Below, one piece after another: positions 44,415 to 55,184 of a stretch of DNA of 64,000 nucleotides. The number at the start of each line of letters is the position of its first letter. Positions within the stretch are counted from its first letter, which is position 1. The translations under genes were made by a program, and so were the position numbers. Source of the DNA: Pantoea alfalfae (GTDB lineage: Bacteria > Pseudomonadota > Gammaproteobacteria > Enterobacterales > Enterobacteriaceae); assembly GCF_019880205.1 (NCBI RefSeq), contig NZ_CP082292.1, positions 3,286,001-3,350,000 on the forward strand, written 5' to 3'. Below the pieces are notes generated by a model. The model was not told the origin of the DNA and did no database searches. It saw nothing but the letters and a program-made list of their open reading frames with translations.

Positions 44415-46790
44415 ATGAAAAAACATATACCTACCCTGCTGGCCACACTGATCGGCGCAGCCATTAGCCAGCAAGCCTTTGCCGACGATTTGATGTCGCA
44501 GTGTATGTTAGGCGTGCCGAGTTATAACCGCCCGCTGGTGAACGGTAATACGAACCAGCTGCCTGTCACCATTCACTCTGATGCCGCGAAAGGGAACTAT
44601 CCCGATGATGCGGTCTTCACCGGCAATGTAAACATTGAGCAGGGCAACAGCCGTATGCAGGCGGATGAAGTTCAGCTTCATCAGCGTCAGCAGGAAGGCC
44701 AGACCGCGCCAGTGCGTACCGTCGATGCCCTGGGTAATGTGCACTACGATGACAATCAGGTCATCCTGAAAGGTCCGAAAGCCTGGTCAAACCTCAACAG
44801 CAAAGATACCAACGTCTGGAATGGCCAATACCAGATGGTGGATCGTCAGGGACGCGGGACTGCAGACCAGATGAAGCTGCGCGGCGATAACCGCTATACC
44901 ATCCTGGAAAACGGTACATTTACGTCCTGTCTGCCTGGCTCCAACAGCTGGAGCGTAGTGGGTTCAGAAGTGATCCAGGATCGCGAAGAGGAAGTGGCGG
45001 AGATCTGGAACGCCCGCTTTAAGCTCGGTTCCGTTCCGGTGTTCTACAGCCCCTATCTGCAGTTACCGATTGGCGATCGTCGCCGGTCCGGTTTCCTGAT
45101 CCCGAACGCAAAATATGGCAGCAATAATGGCTTCGAGTTCATTCTGCCCTATTACTGGAACATCGCGCCGCAGGCCGATGCGACCATCACGCCGCACTAC
45201 ATCAGTAAGCGCGGCATGAAGTTTGAAAATGAATTCCGTTATCTGACCACGCTGGGTGCCGGTCTGATGGAATTTGACTACCTCGGCTCCGATAAACAGT
45301 ATGACAACGACAAAGCGCTGCGCGGCATCGCCGACGATGACAGCTCCGATCGCTGGCTGTTCTACTGGCGTCATGCGGGTGTTTATGACCAGCACTGGCG
45401 TTTCAACGCGGACTACACTAAGGTCAGCGACAAATATTACTTCAACGATCTCGACTCGAAGTACTACAGCTCGACTGATAACTACGCCACGCAGAAATTC
45501 AGCATAGGCTATGCCGACACTAACTGGGACGCGACGCTCTCCACTAAAGATTTCCAGGTATTCGGCAATAGCAGCAGCGATAACGTTTACCGCGCGATGC
45601 CGCAGCTGGACGTTAATCTCTATCAGAACGATATTGGCCCGTTTGATGGCCGGATCTATGCTCAGGCGGTGAAATTTACCAACGTCAGCGATCACTACCC
45701 TGAAGCGACCCGTTTGCACATTGAGCCGACGCTGAACCTGCCGCTGTCAAACGGCTGGGCCAGTCTGGATACCGAAGCGAAGTTCCTGGCGACCCACTAT
45801 CAGCAGACTGACGTTGATTACTATAATAATGCGGCCAATGGCCTCAGGGGTGATCAGAGCGGCGAGCTGGATGAGTCGGTCAACCGTACCCTGCCGCAGT
45901 TTAAAGTGGATGGACGGCTGGTGTTTGACCGCGATATGAACTCGGCTGCGGGCTATACCCAGACGCTGGAACCGCGCGTACAGTACCTCTATATCCCGTA
46001 CCGCAATCAAAGCAATATCTATCCCTACGACTCAACATTGCTGCAAACCGACTACACCGGTCTGTTCCGCGACCGTACTTATAGCGGGCTGGATCGCATC
46101 GCGTCAGCCAATGAAGTGGCTACCGGTGTCACCTCGCGTATTTATGATACCGATCTGGTTGAACGTTTTAACGTTTCTGTGGGTCAAATCTACTCGTTTA
46201 CCCCTTCTCGTACTGGTGTGAATCAAACCAGTAAAGAAGATGATACCGGCAGCCTGATTTGGGCTGGTGATACATACTGGAAAATCAGCGATCGCTGGGG
46301 CGTCAGAGGTGGGCTGCAATATGACACCAAACTCGACAACGTCTCCCAGGGCAATACCGTACTGGAATACCGTCGTGATGCCGACCGTATGGTGCAACTG
46401 AGCTACCGTTACAGCAGCCCGGAATATGTGGCAACGGCGCTGAACAACAGTGCGCTGGTGACAAATCCTATCTTTAAAAACGGGATTTCACAGGTGGGCA
46501 CTACGGCCAGCTGGCCGATTGCGGATGCATGGTCCGTGGTAGGCGCTTACTACTACGATACCCGCAACACGCGTCCGGCGTCGCAGCTGGTTGGACTGCA
46601 ATACAGTTCATGCTGTTACGCGATCCGGGTCGGTTACGAACGCAAAATTAACGGCTGGGAAAACAACGACAGTAAATATGACAACCAAATCTCATTCAAC
46701 ATTGAGCTGCGTGGTCTGAGTTCTAACTATGGCTTAGGCACCAACGATATGCTGCGTCAGGGCATTATCCCTTACCAGCCCGCTTTCTGA
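44415..46790 (+). CDS. lptD: LptD, outer membrane LPS assembly protein
   Basis: LptD forms, with LptE, the outer-membrane translocon that inserts LPS. The start [20 protein letters not shown] at 44415 gives 791 residues, against 784 in E. coli; a 12-codon upstream extension is not conserved. A signal peptide ending AFA-DD precedes the OstA-type jellyroll domain and then a large beta-barrel. All four disulfide cysteines are visible: one in SQCMLGV, one in TSCLPGS and the adjacent pair in [10 protein letters not shown]. It heads the lptD-surA-pdxA-rsmA-apaG-apaH group. Confidence 0.98.
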   Translation: MKKHIPTLLATLIGAAISQQAFADDLMSQCMLGVPSYNRPLVNGNTNQLPVTIHSDAAKGNYPDDAVFTGNVNIEQGNSRMQADEVQLHQRQQEGQTAPVRTVDALGNVHYDDNQVILKGPKAWSNLNSKDTNVWNGQYQMVDRQGRGTADQMKLRGDNRYTILENGTFTSCLPGSNSWSVVGSEVIQDREEEVAEIWNARFKLGSVPVFYSPYLQLPIGDRRRSGFLIPNAKYGSNNGFEFILPYYWNIAPQADATITPHYISKRGMKFENEFRYLTTLGAGLMEFDYLGSDKQYDNDKALRGIADDDSSDRWLFYWRHAGVYDQHWRFNADYTKVSDKYYFNDLDSKYYSSTDNYATQKFSIGYADTNWDATLSTKDFQVFGNSSSDNVYRAMPQLDVNLYQNDIGPFDGRIYAQAVKFTNVSDHYPEATRLHIEPTLNLPLSNGWASLDTEAKFLATHYQQTDVDYYNNAANGLRGDQSGELDESVNRTLPQFKVDGRLVFDRDMNSAAGYTQTLEPRVQYLYIPYRNQSNIYPYDSTLLQTDYTGLFRDRTYSGLDRIASANEVATGVTSRIYDTDLVERFNVSVGQIYSFTPSRTGVNQTSKEDDTGSLIWAGDTYWKISDRWGVRGGLQYDTKLDNVSQGNTVLEYRRDADRMVQLSYRYSSPEYVATALNNSALVTNPIFKNGISQVGTTASWPIADAWSVVGAYYYDTRNTRPASQLVGLQYSSCCYAIRVGYERKINGWENNDSKYDNQISFNIELRGLSSNYGLGTNDMLRQGIIPYQPAF

Positions 46791-46844
46791 TGTTGTGATG
46801 TTTGACAGGCAATCCCGCAGTGCGGAACCAACAATGGATAAAGT

Positions 46845-48140
46845 ATGAAGAACTGGAGAATGCTGATTCTTGGTGTGGCAATCAGTGCTAACACCGCGTT
46901 CGCAGCACCACAAGTCGTTGATAAAGTTGCAGCCGTGGTCAATAACGGCGTGGTTCTTGAGAGTGACGTGGACGGCATGATGGGCACGGTTAAATCTCAG
47001 GCCCAGCAGGCAGGTCAGCAGTTGCCGGATGATAAAACGTTGCGCCATCAGATTCTGGAACGTCAGATCATGGACAACATCATTCTGCAGATGGGTGAAA
47101 AAGCGGGGATCCAGATCAGCGACGAGCAACTGGACCAGGCGATTCAGAACATCGCTGCGCAGAACAGGATGAGCCTTGATCAGTTGCGCAGTCGTCTGGC
47201 TTATGACGGCATGAATTACAGCGTTTATCGTTCTCAGATCCGTAAAGAGATGACCATTGCTGAAGTGCGCAATAACGAAGTGCGTCGTCGCGTCACCATT
47301 CTGCCGCAGGAAGTCGATACGCTGGCTAACCAGATCGGTTCTCAGAACAGTCAGGGGACAGAACTGAACGTCAGCCATATTCTGCTGCCGCTGCCGGAAA
47401 ACCCGACGCAGCAGCAGGTTGATGAGCAGGAAACACTGGCGAAACAGCTGGTTGGCGAACTGAAAAATGGCGCGGACTTCGGCAAGATGGCCGTAACCTA
47501 CTCTGCTGACTCTCAGGCGCTGAAAGGCGGCAACATGGGCTGGGGCAAAATCGAAGAGTTACCAACCCTGTTTGCGCAGGCGCTGGCGACCGCGAAAAAA
47601 GGCGATATCGTCGGACCCGTTCGCTCAGGTGTCGGCTTCCATATCCTGAAAGTGAATGACCTGCGTGGCGAGAGCAAAAATGTCTCTGTCACCGAAGTGC
47701 ATTCGCGTCACATTCTGCTGAAGCCATCGCCGATTCTCACAGATGAACAGGCACGCGCGCAGCTGGAACAGATCGCGGCTGACATCCGCAGTGGCAAAAC
47801 CACTTTCGCCGCGGCGGCCAAACAGTACTCTGATGACCCGGGTTCGGCGAACCAGGGCGGCGATCTCGGCTGGACCTCTCCGGAAGTCTTTGATCCGGCG
47901 TTTCGTGACGCACTGCTGCGCCTGAAAAAAGGTCAGACGAGTCAGCCAGTTCACTCCTCTTTCGGCTGGCATCTGATTCAGTTGCTGGATACCCGTCAGG
48001 TGGATAAAACCGATGCAGCCCAGAAAGAGCGTGCTTACCGTATGCTGTTTAACCGTAAGTTCGCAGAAGAAGCACAGACCTGGATGCAGGAACAACGCGC
48101 CAGTGCCTACGTGAAGATTCTGGATGGCAATGCGCAGTAA
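46845..48140 (+). CDS. surA: SurA, periplasmic outer membrane protein chaperone
   Basis: SurA is the main periplasmic chaperone for outer-membrane barrels, LptD among its clients. It has 431 residues. A signal peptide ([20 protein letters not shown]) precedes the N-terminal chaperone domain. Two parvulin-type PPIase domains follow: the first from about residue 173 ([16 protein letters not shown]) and the second from about residue 285 ([16 protein letters not shown]). A C-terminal helix completes the chaperone core. It follows lptD by 54 bases and overlaps pdxA by 11. Confidence 0.99.
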   Translation: MKNWRMLILGVAISANTAFAAPQVVDKVAAVVNNGVVLESDVDGMMGTVKSQAQQAGQQLPDDKTLRHQILERQIMDNIILQMGEKAGIQISDEQLDQAIQNIAAQNRMSLDQLRSRLAYDGMNYSVYRSQIRKEMTIAEVRNNEVRRRVTILPQEVDTLANQIGSQNSQGTELNVSHILLPLPENPTQQQVDEQETLAKQLVGELKNGADFGKMAVTYSADSQALKGGNMGWGKIEELPTLFAQALATAKKGDIVGPVRSGVGFHILKVNDLRGESKNVSVTEVHSRHILLKPSPILTDEQARAQLEQIAADIRSGKTTFAAAAKQYSDDPGSANQGGDLGWTSPEVFDPAFRDALLRLKKGQTSQPVHSSFGWHLIQLLDTRQVDKTDAAQKERAYRMLFNRKFAEEAQTWMQEQRASAYVKILDGNAQ

Positions 48141-49122
48141 TGCCCGTGTAGTGATCACCCCCGGCGAACCTGCCGGGATTGGTCCCGATCTTACTGTTCA
48201 GCTGGCCCAGCAGTCGTGGCCGGTTGAACTGGTAGTCTGCGCCTCACCTGCCCTGTTGCAGCAGCGTGCGGCACAACTCGGTTTGCCGCTGGCCCTGCGT
48301 CCCTATCAGCCTGGCATGGCAGCATTGCCGCAGCAGGCGGGTACGCTGACTATCCTGCCCATCGAAACGGCAGCGCCGGTCACGCCCGGCGAGCTTTGCG
48401 TCGCCAACAGCGACTATGTGCTGGCCACCCTGGCGCGCGCCTGTGACGGTTGTCTCGATGGTGAGTTCACTGCCCTGATTACCGGCCCGGTGCACAAAGG
48501 CGTCATCAATGATGCCGGCATCGCCTTTACCGGCCATACCGAATTCTTCGCCGATCGCGCGGGCGGCCATCGTGTCGTGATGATGCTGGCGACAGAAGAG
48601 CTGCGCGTCGCACTGGCAACTACCCATCTGCCGCTGAAAGATGTCCCCGCTGCGGTAACCCGCGACTGTCTGCATGAAGTGATTACGATTCTGCATCGTG
48701 ATCTGCAGCAGAAGTTTGCCATTGCCGAGCCGCATATTTACGTCTGTGGTCTTAATCCTCATGCGGGCGAAAGCGGCCACATGGGTCGGGAAGAGATCGA
48801 GACCATCACGCCGGCACTCAATGAACTGCGTCAGCAGGGCATTAACCTGACCGGCCCGCTGCCTGCGGATACCCTTTTTCAGCCTAAATATCTGCAATAT
48901 GCCGATGCGGTGCTGGCGATGTATCACGACCAGGGCCTGCCGGTACTCAAATTCCAGGGGTTTGGCCGGGCGGTGAATATCACCCTGGGCCTGCCCTTTA
49001 TCCGGACTTCAGTTGACCATGGCACTGCGCTTGAACTCGCTGGTCTGGGTCAGGCTGAACCGGGCAGCTTCATCACGGCGCTTAACCTCGCCATCACTAT
49101 GATCAAGAGCAGTAATGAATAA
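48130..49122 (+). CDS. pdxA: PdxA, 4-hydroxythreonine-4-phosphate dehydrogenase
   Basis: PdxA is the NAD-dependent, metal-dependent enzyme of the DXP-dependent pyridoxal phosphate pathway. I choose the ATG at 48130 ([20 protein letters not shown]), which aligns residue for residue with E. coli [20 protein letters not shown] and gives 330 residues. An ATG two codons earlier is possible. Metal and substrate motifs [20 protein letters not shown] near residue 127 and [17 protein letters not shown] near residue 206 are intact. It overlaps surA by 11 bases and rsmA by 8. Confidence 0.97.
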   Translation: MRSNARVVITPGEPAGIGPDLTVQLAQQSWPVELVVCASPALLQQRAAQLGLPLALRPYQPGMAALPQQAGTLTILPIETAAPVTPGELCVANSDYVLATLARACDGCLDGEFTALITGPVHKGVINDAGIAFTGHTEFFADRAGGHRVVMMLATEELRVALATTHLPLKDVPAAVTRDCLHEVITILHRDLQQKFAIAEPHIYVCGLNPHAGESGHMGREEIETITPALNELRQQGINLTGPLPADTLFQPKYLQYADAVLAMYHDQGLPVLKFQGFGRAVNITLGLPFIRTSVDHGTALELAGLGQAEPGSFITALNLAITMIKSSNE

Positions 49123-49936
49123 TCGCGTCCATCAGGGGCACTATGCCCGTAAACGTTTCGGGCAGAACTTCCTGAACGATCAGTACATTATCGACAGCAT
49201 TGTCTCCGCCATCCATCCACAGCGCGATGAAGCGCTGGTAGAGATCGGTCCGGGCCTGGGTGCCCTGACCGAACCGGTCGGCGAACGCCTCGATAAATTA
49301 ACGGTGATAGAGCTGGACCGCGACCTCGCTGCGCGTCTGGAAACGCATCCGTTCCTTGGCCCTAAACTGACTATCTTCCAGCAGGATGCCATGACCTTCG
49401 ACTTCGCCGCGCTGGCGCAGGAGAGAGGCCAGCCGCTGCGGGTATTTGGTAACCTGCCGTACAATATTTCGACCCCGCTGATGTTCCACCTTTTCAGCTA
49501 TACTGGTTCGATCAAAGATATGCACTTCATGCTGCAGAAAGAAGTGGTCAATCGTCTGGTCGCCGGTCCGGGTAGTAAGACCTACGGTCGTCTGACGGTG
49601 ATGGCGCAATATTACTGCCAGGTCATTCCGGTGCTGGAAGTGCCTCCGCACTCTTTTACACCGCCACCGAAAGTAGACTCTGCCGTGGTGCGTCTGGTGC
49701 CGTATGCCGAGCCACCATATCCGGTCAGCGATGTGCGTATTCTGAGCCGCATTACCACTGAAGCGTTCGGCCAGCGACGTAAAACGCTGCGCAACAGCCT
49801 GAGCCACATGGTGGCTGCCGGTGCGCTGGAAGAGTTATCCATAGATCCAACCCTGCGTGCCGAGAACGTCTCCGTCGCGCAATATTGTCAGCTGGCGAAC
49901 TGGCTGGCCAATCATCAGGGAAAATCGCAGGAGTAA
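49115..49936 (+). CDS. rsmA: RsmA (KsgA), 16S rRNA A1518/A1519 dimethyltransferase
   Basis: RsmA dimethylates two adjacent adenines near the 3' end of 16S rRNA and acts as a checkpoint in 30S assembly; loss gives kasugamycin resistance. It has 273 residues. [20 protein letters not shown] at the N-terminus, [14 protein letters not shown] (SAM motif) near residue 42 and the catalytic NLPYNIS motif near residue 113 are visible. It overlaps pdxA by eight bases and precedes apaG by three. Confidence 0.99.
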   Translation: MNNRVHQGHYARKRFGQNFLNDQYIIDSIVSAIHPQRDEALVEIGPGLGALTEPVGERLDKLTVIELDRDLAARLETHPFLGPKLTIFQQDAMTFDFAALAQERGQPLRVFGNLPYNISTPLMFHLFSYTGSIKDMHFMLQKEVVNRLVAGPGSKTYGRLTVMAQYYCQVIPVLEVPPHSFTPPPKVDSAVVRLVPYAEPPYPVSDVRILSRITTEAFGQRRKTLRNSLSHMVAAGALEELSIDPTLRAENVSVAQYCQLANWLANHQGKSQE

Positions 49937-49939
49937 GTC

Positions 49940-50317
49940 ATGAGTGAAACGGCCCGCGTCTCCGTCCATGTGCAAAGCCAGTACGTCGCCTCACAATCCT
50001 CACCGGATGACGATCGCTACGTCTTCGCCTATACCATTACGATACGCAATCTGGGCCGTTCCGCTGTGCAACTGCTGGGACGTTACTGGCTGATTACCAA
50101 TGGTAACGGCCGCGAAACGGAGGTTCAGGGTGAAGGCGTGGTCGGTGAACAGCCATGTATTGCGCCTGGTAATGAATTTCAGTACACCAGCGGTGCGGTG
50201 ATCGAAACGCCGATGGGCACCATGCAGGGACATTACGTGATGGTCGACGAACAGGGTGATACCTTCCACGTCGAGATCCCGGTGTTCCGCCTCGCCATTC
50301 AGACCCACATTCATTGA
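49940..50317 (+). CDS. apaG: ApaG, fibronectin-fold protein
   Basis: ApaG is a small single-domain protein with a fibronectin type III-like fold, conserved in the rsmA-apaG-apaH cluster; its biochemical role is not settled. It has 125 residues. The conserved core includes [40 protein letters not shown] and [17 protein letters not shown], with the usual GxGxxGxxP-type arrangement. It lies between rsmA and apaH on the same strand. Confidence 0.97.
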   Translation: MSETARVSVHVQSQYVASQSSPDDDRYVFAYTITIRNLGRSAVQLLGRYWLITNGNGRETEVQGEGVVGEQPCIAPGNEFQYTSGAVIETPMGTMQGHYVMVDEQGDTFHVEIPVFRLAIQTHIH

Positions 50318-50370
50318 TTTACACGCTTTTTGCCCGTTAAATCGGGCACCTTCCTGATGGATAAAACGTT

Positions 50371-51228
50371 ATGAGCACATACCTGATTGGCGATGTTCAC
50401 GGTTGCTACGATGAATTACGTGCGTTGCTGCAACAGGTCGATTTCAATCCTGAGCAGGATACGCTGTGGCTGACCGGCGACCTGGTGGCACGCGGTCCAG
50501 GCTCCCTTGACGTCCTGCGCTACGTGAAATCGCTGGGTGACGCGGTACGTCTGGTGCTGGGCAATCACGATTTGCATCTGCTGGCGGTTTACGCCGGGAT
50601 CAGCCGTAACAAGCCTAAAGATCGCCTGACCCCCCTGCTCGAAGCGGACGATGCAGATGAGCTGATCAACTGGCTACGTCGTCAGCCGCTATTACAGGTT
50701 GATGAAGAGAAAAAACTGGTGATGGGCCACGCCGGTATCACACCGCAGTGGGATATCGAAACCGCGAAAAAGTGTGCGCGTGAAGTGGAAGCGGTTCTCG
50801 CCAGCGACAGTTATCCGCTGTTCCTGGATGCCATGTATGGCGATATGCCGAACAACTGGAGTGAGGATTTGACCGGCCTGGCGCGTCTGCGCTTTAGCAC
50901 CAACGCCCTGACGCGCATGCGTTACTGCTTCCCCAACGGTCAGCTGGACATGATCTGCAAAGATGCCCCTGAATCCGCCCTTCCGCCGCTGAAACCCTGG
51001 TTTAACATCGAGGGGCCGGTTGCACGTGACTACACCATCGTGTTTGGTCACTGGGCATCACTGGAAGGCAAAGGGACACCAGACGGCATTATCGGTCTGG
51101 ATACCGGCTGCTGCTGGGGCGGAACGCTAACCCTGCTGCACTGGGAAGATCAGCGTTATGTCGTGCAGCCTTCCAATCGCGAACAAGCGCTGGCCTCCAG
51201 CGACAGTCTCGCACCGCCTGCGTTATAA
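50371..51228 (+). CDS. apaH: ApaH, diadenosine tetraphosphatase
   Basis: ApaH cleaves Ap4A symmetrically to two ADP and also removes Np4-type caps from RNA 5' ends. It has 285 residues. It is a calcineurin-type metallophosphatase: [10 protein letters not shown] near residue 7, [19 protein letters not shown] near residue 35 and [14 protein letters not shown] near residue 62 supply the metal ligands. [20 protein letters not shown] near residue 227 is the C-terminal conserved part. It follows apaG by 53 bases and ends at a terminator before the convergent phoX. Confidence 0.99.
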   Translation: MSTYLIGDVHGCYDELRALLQQVDFNPEQDTLWLTGDLVARGPGSLDVLRYVKSLGDAVRLVLGNHDLHLLAVYAGISRNKPKDRLTPLLEADDADELINWLRRQPLLQVDEEKKLVMGHAGITPQWDIETAKKCAREVEAVLASDSYPLFLDAMYGDMPNNWSEDLTGLARLRFSTNALTRMRYCFPNGQLDMICKDAPESALPPLKPWFNIEGPVARDYTIVFGHWASLEGKGTPDGIIGLDTGCCWGGTLTLLHWEDQRYVVQPSNREQALASSDSLAPPAL

Positions 51229-51232
51229 CGGC

Positions 51233-51265
51233 GATGCTGGTCAGTCAGGCCAGCATCCTGTTTTA
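51233..51265 (+). terminator. Rho-independent terminator after apaH
   Basis: GATGCTGG (51233-51240) pairs perfectly with CCAGCATC (51250-51257) around a nine-base loop, followed by CTGTTTTA. It starts four bases after the apaH stop and its tail reaches the stop codon of the convergent phoX. Confidence 0.75.
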
Positions 51266-53146
51266 TGCACCGATAATGCCGCCATCTTCGCGGGTGATCA
51301 TGATCACCGACGAACGTGGACGCGGGCTGTTATTGGGAAAGTGTGAGTCACCCTCTTCACCGGGATGCTGCACATTCACGAACAGCGTTTTGTAGTCGGG
51401 CGTGAAGGTAATACCGGTAAGCTCGCACGATTTGGGGCCGACCATAAACCGGCGGATCTCTCCACTGTCAGGATCTCCCACCAGCATCTGATTATTCCCC
51501 TGCCCCTGATAATCCTCTTTGTTACTGTACTTGCCGTCGGTCAGGATCCACAAGCGCCCCTGCGCATCAAATCCCAGGCCATCCGGGCTGTTGAAGGTGT
51601 TCTCCGCCGTGATGTTAGGTGTGCCGCGATAAACCCCTTCAGGATGTGCTATCGGGTTGCCGCACAAGGCATAGATATCCCACTCAAAGGTCTGTGCAGT
51701 GGCATCGCCCTTCTCATCCCAGCGGATAATCTGACCGTAAATATTTTTTGGCCGCGGATTCGCTGCATTGACCGGCATGCCTTCATTCCCGCGCTTGTTG
51801 TTGTTGGTCAGCGTGCAGTAGGCACGACCATCGTGTGGGTTAACGGCAATCCACTCGGGCCGGTCCATCCGCGTGGCGTTAACGACATCGGCCGCCGCAC
51901 GCGCATTGATCAAAACATCTGCCTGGCTATTGAATCCCTTTTCAGCGGTGAGTCCATTTTCGCCCCACTTCAGCGCCAGCCAGCGCCCGGTGCCTTTCAG
52001 CGGTGTGCCCTGCGCATCACCGTTGAACTGCGCCACATAGAGCGTGCCCTTATCCAGCAGTCCGTGATTGGCTTTAGCATCATCCGGGATGACCTTGTCG
52101 TCGGAGACATATTTATAGATATATTCGCCGCGCTCGTCGTCGCCCATATAAACCACCAGCTGGCCGGTTTTCGCGACCGTCACGGCGGCATTCTCGTGCT
52201 TAAAGCGGCCCAGCGCGGTCCGCTTTACCGGCACGGAGTGAGGATCGAAAGGATCGATTTCGACGATCCAGCCGTGACGGTTGAATTCGTTGGGATTCTT
52301 AGCGATATCGAAGCGGGGATCAAAGTCAGACCAGTTGCGCTCCGGCTCGGCGGCATTCAGGGTATAGCGCTTCTGCTGTGGGGTCGGGGTAAAGTCGGCC
52401 TGATGGGTACCAAAGTAGGTATCGTAGTTCTCTTCACAGGTGAGATAGGTGCCCCACGGCGTTTTGCCGTTGGCGCAGTTACCAAAGGTGCCCAGGACAT
52501 TCATTCCCTGCGGATCGGCCGCAGTCTGCAGCGCTTTATCCCCTGCGGCCGGACCGGAGAAGCGCATCGGGGTATTGGCGGTAATGCGGCGGTTATAGTC
52601 AGAAGGACGTACCACCTGCCAGCGATTGTCCTCACCCCGTTTGACTTCAACGATGGAGATACCGTGCGCCGCCTGCGACTTTTTGACATCTTCCAGGCTG
52701 GTCGCTTTACTGCCGCCGTGGGCAAATAGCGTCGGCTCGTTCACGTATTCATTGTTAATCGCCATCACGCCACGCTGGTCATTAATCGCGAAGAAGCTCA
52801 TCCCATCGTTGTTGTCACCGAACTGCTTTTCCTGATCTTCTGCGCTATTGTTGCCGTGCGGGTCAAACGCGACCGCGCCATTCACCAGCGGATCACCCCA
52901 GGAGATCAGCACGTCAGCACGATAGCCCGGTGCGACCACAACCTCATCGGCCGTAGATGCGGCAATCGCCTGAAAGCCCAGCAGTGGGCTGCCGGCAGGC
53001 TTTGTCTGCGCCAGTACGTTTCCTGAAAGCGTGAGGCTGCCGCTGAGAAAGCCGGTCAGCCCTATCGCGCCGGAACCGGCAAGAAATTTACGACGATGTG
53101 GATCACGAAGGCGGTCAGTGCTTAATGCGGAGAGTTCGGTTTTCAT
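51263..53146 (-). CDS. phoX: PhoX-family alkaline phosphatase, Tat-exported
   Basis: This 627-residue protein belongs to the PhoX (DUF839) family of iron/calcium-dependent phosphatases that release phosphate from organic esters in the periplasm. The N-terminus has a twin-arginine signal: RRKFLAGSGAIGLTGFLSGS, then LTLSGNVLAQ before the mature part. Family features include FGNCANGKTPWGTYLTCEEN near residue 225, with the metal-ligand Cys/Glu region, and VYMGDDERGEYIYKYVSDDK near residue 335. NSPDGLGFDAQGRLWILTDG lies near residue 525, and VQHPGEEGDSHFP near the C-terminus. An AAGGAAG site precedes the ATG. E. coli K-12 has no such gene between apaH and folA. A tandem Pho box upstream suggests PhoB control. 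Substrate is not shown by the sequence. Confidence 0.9.
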   Translation of the reverse strand: MKTELSALSTDRLRDPHRRKFLAGSGAIGLTGFLSGSLTLSGNVLAQTKPAGSPLLGFQAIAASTADEVVVAPGYRADVLISWGDPLVNGAVAFDPHGNNSAEDQEKQFGDNNDGMSFFAINDQRGVMAINNEYVNEPTLFAHGGSKATSLEDVKKSQAAHGISIVEVKRGEDNRWQVVRPSDYNRRITANTPMRFSGPAAGDKALQTAADPQGMNVLGTFGNCANGKTPWGTYLTCEENYDTYFGTHQADFTPTPQQKRYTLNAAEPERNWSDFDPRFDIAKNPNEFNRHGWIVEIDPFDPHSVPVKRTALGRFKHENAAVTVAKTGQLVVYMGDDERGEYIYKYVSDDKVIPDDAKANHGLLDKGTLYVAQFNGDAQGTPLKGTGRWLALKWGENGLTAEKGFNSQADVLINARAAADVVNATRMDRPEWIAVNPHDGRAYCTLTNNNKRGNEGMPVNAANPRPKNIYGQIIRWDEKGDATAQTFEWDIYALCGNPIAHPEGVYRGTPNITAENTFNSPDGLGFDAQGRLWILTDGKYSNKEDYQGQGNNQMLVGDPDSGEIRRFMVGPKSCELTGITFTPDYKTLFVNVQHPGEEGDSHFPNNSPRPRSSVIMITREDGGIIGA

Positions 53147-53191
53147 TATTGATTGCTTCCTTTATGACGATCCCAGAAAAGAAGCAATGCT

Positions 53192-53220
53192 AATGAACAG
53201 AGATGACAGCCAGGTTACAG
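53192..53220 (-). promoter_or_regulatory. Tandem Pho box upstream of phoX
   Basis: On the minus strand CTGTAAC, CTGG, CTGTCAT (53220-53203) reproduces the 7-4-7 layout of a PhoB box with consensus CTGTCAT repeats. A further four-base spacer and the weaker repeat GTTCATT (53198-53192) extend it. TAGCAT ten bases beyond the first box could be the -10. The phoX ATG is about 46 bases further on. Confidence 0.78.
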
Positions 53221-53236
53221 CCAGGCGGAAAGAGGA

Positions 53237-53719
53237 TTAACGGCGACGGTCGAGGATCTCAAAACAGTAGCTGTGAGAGTTCTGCTCATCAGCGTCGTGG
53301 AATTCGCTGAAAGTGGACTGCCATTCGTCCGGCTCGTAATCCGGGAACTGCGTATCACCTTCTACTTCCGCATCAATGTGCGTCAGATAAAGACGATCGG
53401 CACGCTTCAGCATCTGCTCATAGACGCGGCCACCGCCAATCACCATGATCTCCTCAGCGTCTCCGGCTGCCTGTAACGCCTCATCCAGCGACGTAACCCA
53501 GGTCACGCCTTCTGTGGTGCCTGGCTTACTGCTGACAACAATGTTCAGTCGTCCAGGTAACGGACGGCCAATGGATTCAAAGGTCAATCGCCCCATAATC
53601 ACCGGTTTCTTCAGCGTATTGCACTTGAACCACGCCAGATCTGCAGGCAGGTCCCACGGCATGGCGTTCTCCATTCCAATAATGCGATCTGCTGCTAATG
53701 CCGCGATAAGACTAATCAT
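53237..53719 (-). CDS. folA: FolA, dihydrofolate reductase
   Basis: FolA reduces dihydrofolate to tetrahydrofolate with NADPH and is the trimethoprim target. The start [20 protein letters not shown] at 53719 gives 160 residues; an ATG three codons earlier is less likely. Asp27 is in [11 protein letters not shown], the Met20 loop is intact, and [13 protein letters not shown] near residue 92 is the NADPH loop. Relative to E. coli, IMGRHTWESIG reads [11 protein letters not shown], so positions 45 and 47 differ. It is chromosomal type and flanked here by two accessory genes. Confidence 0.98.
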   Translation of the reverse strand: MISLIAALAADRIIGMENAMPWDLPADLAWFKCNTLKKPVIMGRLTFESIGRPLPGRLNIVVSSKPGTTEGVTWVTSLDEALQAAGDAEEIMVIGGGRVYEQMLKRADRLYLTHIDAEVEGDTQFPDYEPDEWQSTFSEFHDADEQNSHSYCFEILDRRR

Positions 53720-53916
53720 GTTAACCACTCACTGAAAAAAATTGGCGCCATGATACGTAAAGGTGAAACTTTCGTCGATAGGGGGAAAGGTCTATTTGCG
53801 TAAAGCTTTTCATGATGCCGTTTTTCGCGGCCTGTGCAGCGTTTTTCACCGCGTAATCGCGTCAGTTTGCCGCAGCGCGCCAGCGACTGGCCTCAGGCTG
53901 GCACAAAAAGCGTGCG

Positions 53917-53945
53917 CAAAAGAAAACGGCTCCCGCAGGAGCCGT
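53917..53945 (-). terminator. Rho-independent terminator after the porin gene
   Basis: On the minus strand ACGGCTCC (53945-53938) pairs with GGAGCCGT (53933-53926) around a four-base loop and is followed by TTTTCTTTT. It lies eight bases beyond the porin stop. The 20-base hairpin differs at one base from the hairpin after carB (55308-55327). Confidence 0.9.
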
Positions 53946-53953
53946 CAGGGTTA

Positions 53954-55093
53954 TCAGAAGTCGTAGCGCAGACGCACCAGATTCATATCACCCAGGTTAT
54001 CGGTGCTGGAGGTAAAGACATGTTCGTAATCAACACGGAAACCGTAGTCGAGGAACAGCGTCACACCCAGACCGTTGTCGATGCGCTGGTAATCACGGCC
54101 AGTCGCATACTCGATGCGGTCACCCATGACATAAGGCTGGATGGCTTTCAGACCGTACTGCGCCACCGGGATCTTGTAACCGGCGAAATATTCAATGCCC
54201 CACGCATCGCCAGCAAAGTAGTCATGCACATCTTTGCGTTTGGTGGTCATGAAGTTCTGATACCAGCCGCCACCGGCTGACAGCGTCCAGTTGCCTGGTG
54301 TCCAGCTCAGAGCGGTGCCGTAGATGTTCTGGTCGTAATCGCGGCTGTCGCCGTTGTTCGGATTACGCATCGCCGCGCGAGTGTAGTTCCACGCCGTGCC
54401 CCAGCTCAGATCCTCAGTGATGTGGTAATCCACGCCCAGTGAGCCGCCGCCTTTGCGCTTATAGCGCAGGCCGTTGCCTGGCAGATACTCGTTATCTTCG
54501 AACAGATAAGAAGCGTAGATATCCGCGTCGCCGAAGCTGTTTTTGTACTTCAGCTGCTTACGTGAACGGTAAGATCCATCGTAGTCGCCGTTGATTCCGT
54601 TGCCCGGTGCCTGGCCGATCATGTCGTAATCCCAGATATCCGTTTTGGCGCCCACGGTGTCATAATAGACGCTGTTCTGCTGACCAAAGGTAAGCTGACC
54701 CCAGGTTTTGCTTTTCAGACCGGTGTAGAGCTGGCGACGCGTGGTGTTATTGGCACCATCGGCATAGTGACGATCCCAGCTGAACACCGCCGGTACGTTA
54801 ACACCCAGCTCGTAGTAGCTGATCCAGCTCACGTCATCAAACAGGTAATAGTCAGCGCCAAAACGGAAACGGGTGCCACCATCGAAACCGTCGCGCTTGT
54901 AGGATTTGTCATCCACGCCGGTCTGATGATTGACCTGAGCACGGATGCTGCCGCCAACATTCAGGGTAAGACGGCTAAGTGGATCGCCCGCCTGCGGATC
55001 CTGTTTCAACAGGGTAATTTCCGCCTGGCTGGCGAAAGGAAGAATAGCCATCAGTGCAGCCACTGCACTCAGAGAAAAAGTACGCATTTTCAT
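53954..55093 (-). CDS. Outer membrane porin, Gram-negative general porin type
   Basis: This 379-residue protein has a signal peptide (MKMRTFSLSAVAALMAILPF, cleaved after ASQA) and a body of alternating amphipathic strands. It ends in the Phe-terminated strand MNLVRLRYDF that the BAM complex recognises. NVGGSIRAQVNHQTG opens the barrel; LYTGLKSKTWGQLTFGQQNS resembles the conserved strand of porins preceding loop 3, and GADYYLFDDVSWISYYELG is also porin-like. It lacks the OmpC/OmpF N-terminus and I do not recognise a named orthologue. Substrate is unknown. An AGGA site lies about eleven bases upstream. It lies between folA and carB, where E. coli has unrelated genes, so it appears to be an accessory gene. 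Confidence 0.85.
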   Translation of the reverse strand: MKMRTFSLSAVAALMAILPFASQAEITLLKQDPQAGDPLSRLTLNVGGSIRAQVNHQTGVDDKSYKRDGFDGGTRFRFGADYYLFDDVSWISYYELGVNVPAVFSWDRHYADGANNTTRRQLYTGLKSKTWGQLTFGQQNSVYYDTVGAKTDIWDYDMIGQAPGNGINGDYDGSYRSRKQLKYKNSFGDADIYASYLFEDNEYLPGNGLRYKRKGGGSLGVDYHITEDLSWGTAWNYTRAAMRNPNNGDSRDYDQNIYGTALSWTPGNWTLSAGGGWYQNFMTTKRKDVHDYFAGDAWGIEYFAGYKIPVAQYGLKAIQPYVMGDRIEYATGRDYQRIDNGLGVTLFLDYGFRVDYEHVFTSSTDNLGDMNLVRLRYDF

Positions 55094-55184
55094 TTTTTAT
55101 TTATGTCCTGATACGCTCCAGTGATGAGCGGCAGGCATAGTACTGGCGAAAAATCCGCACAGGAAGTGTTTATCTTATAAATTT

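Noticed and set aside
51365-52729. 454-codon plus-strand open frame opposite phoX
   Set aside because: Its translation shows no family resemblance, it starts inside the phoX coding region without a ribosome site, and phoX on the other strand has clear family motifs and a Tat signal.
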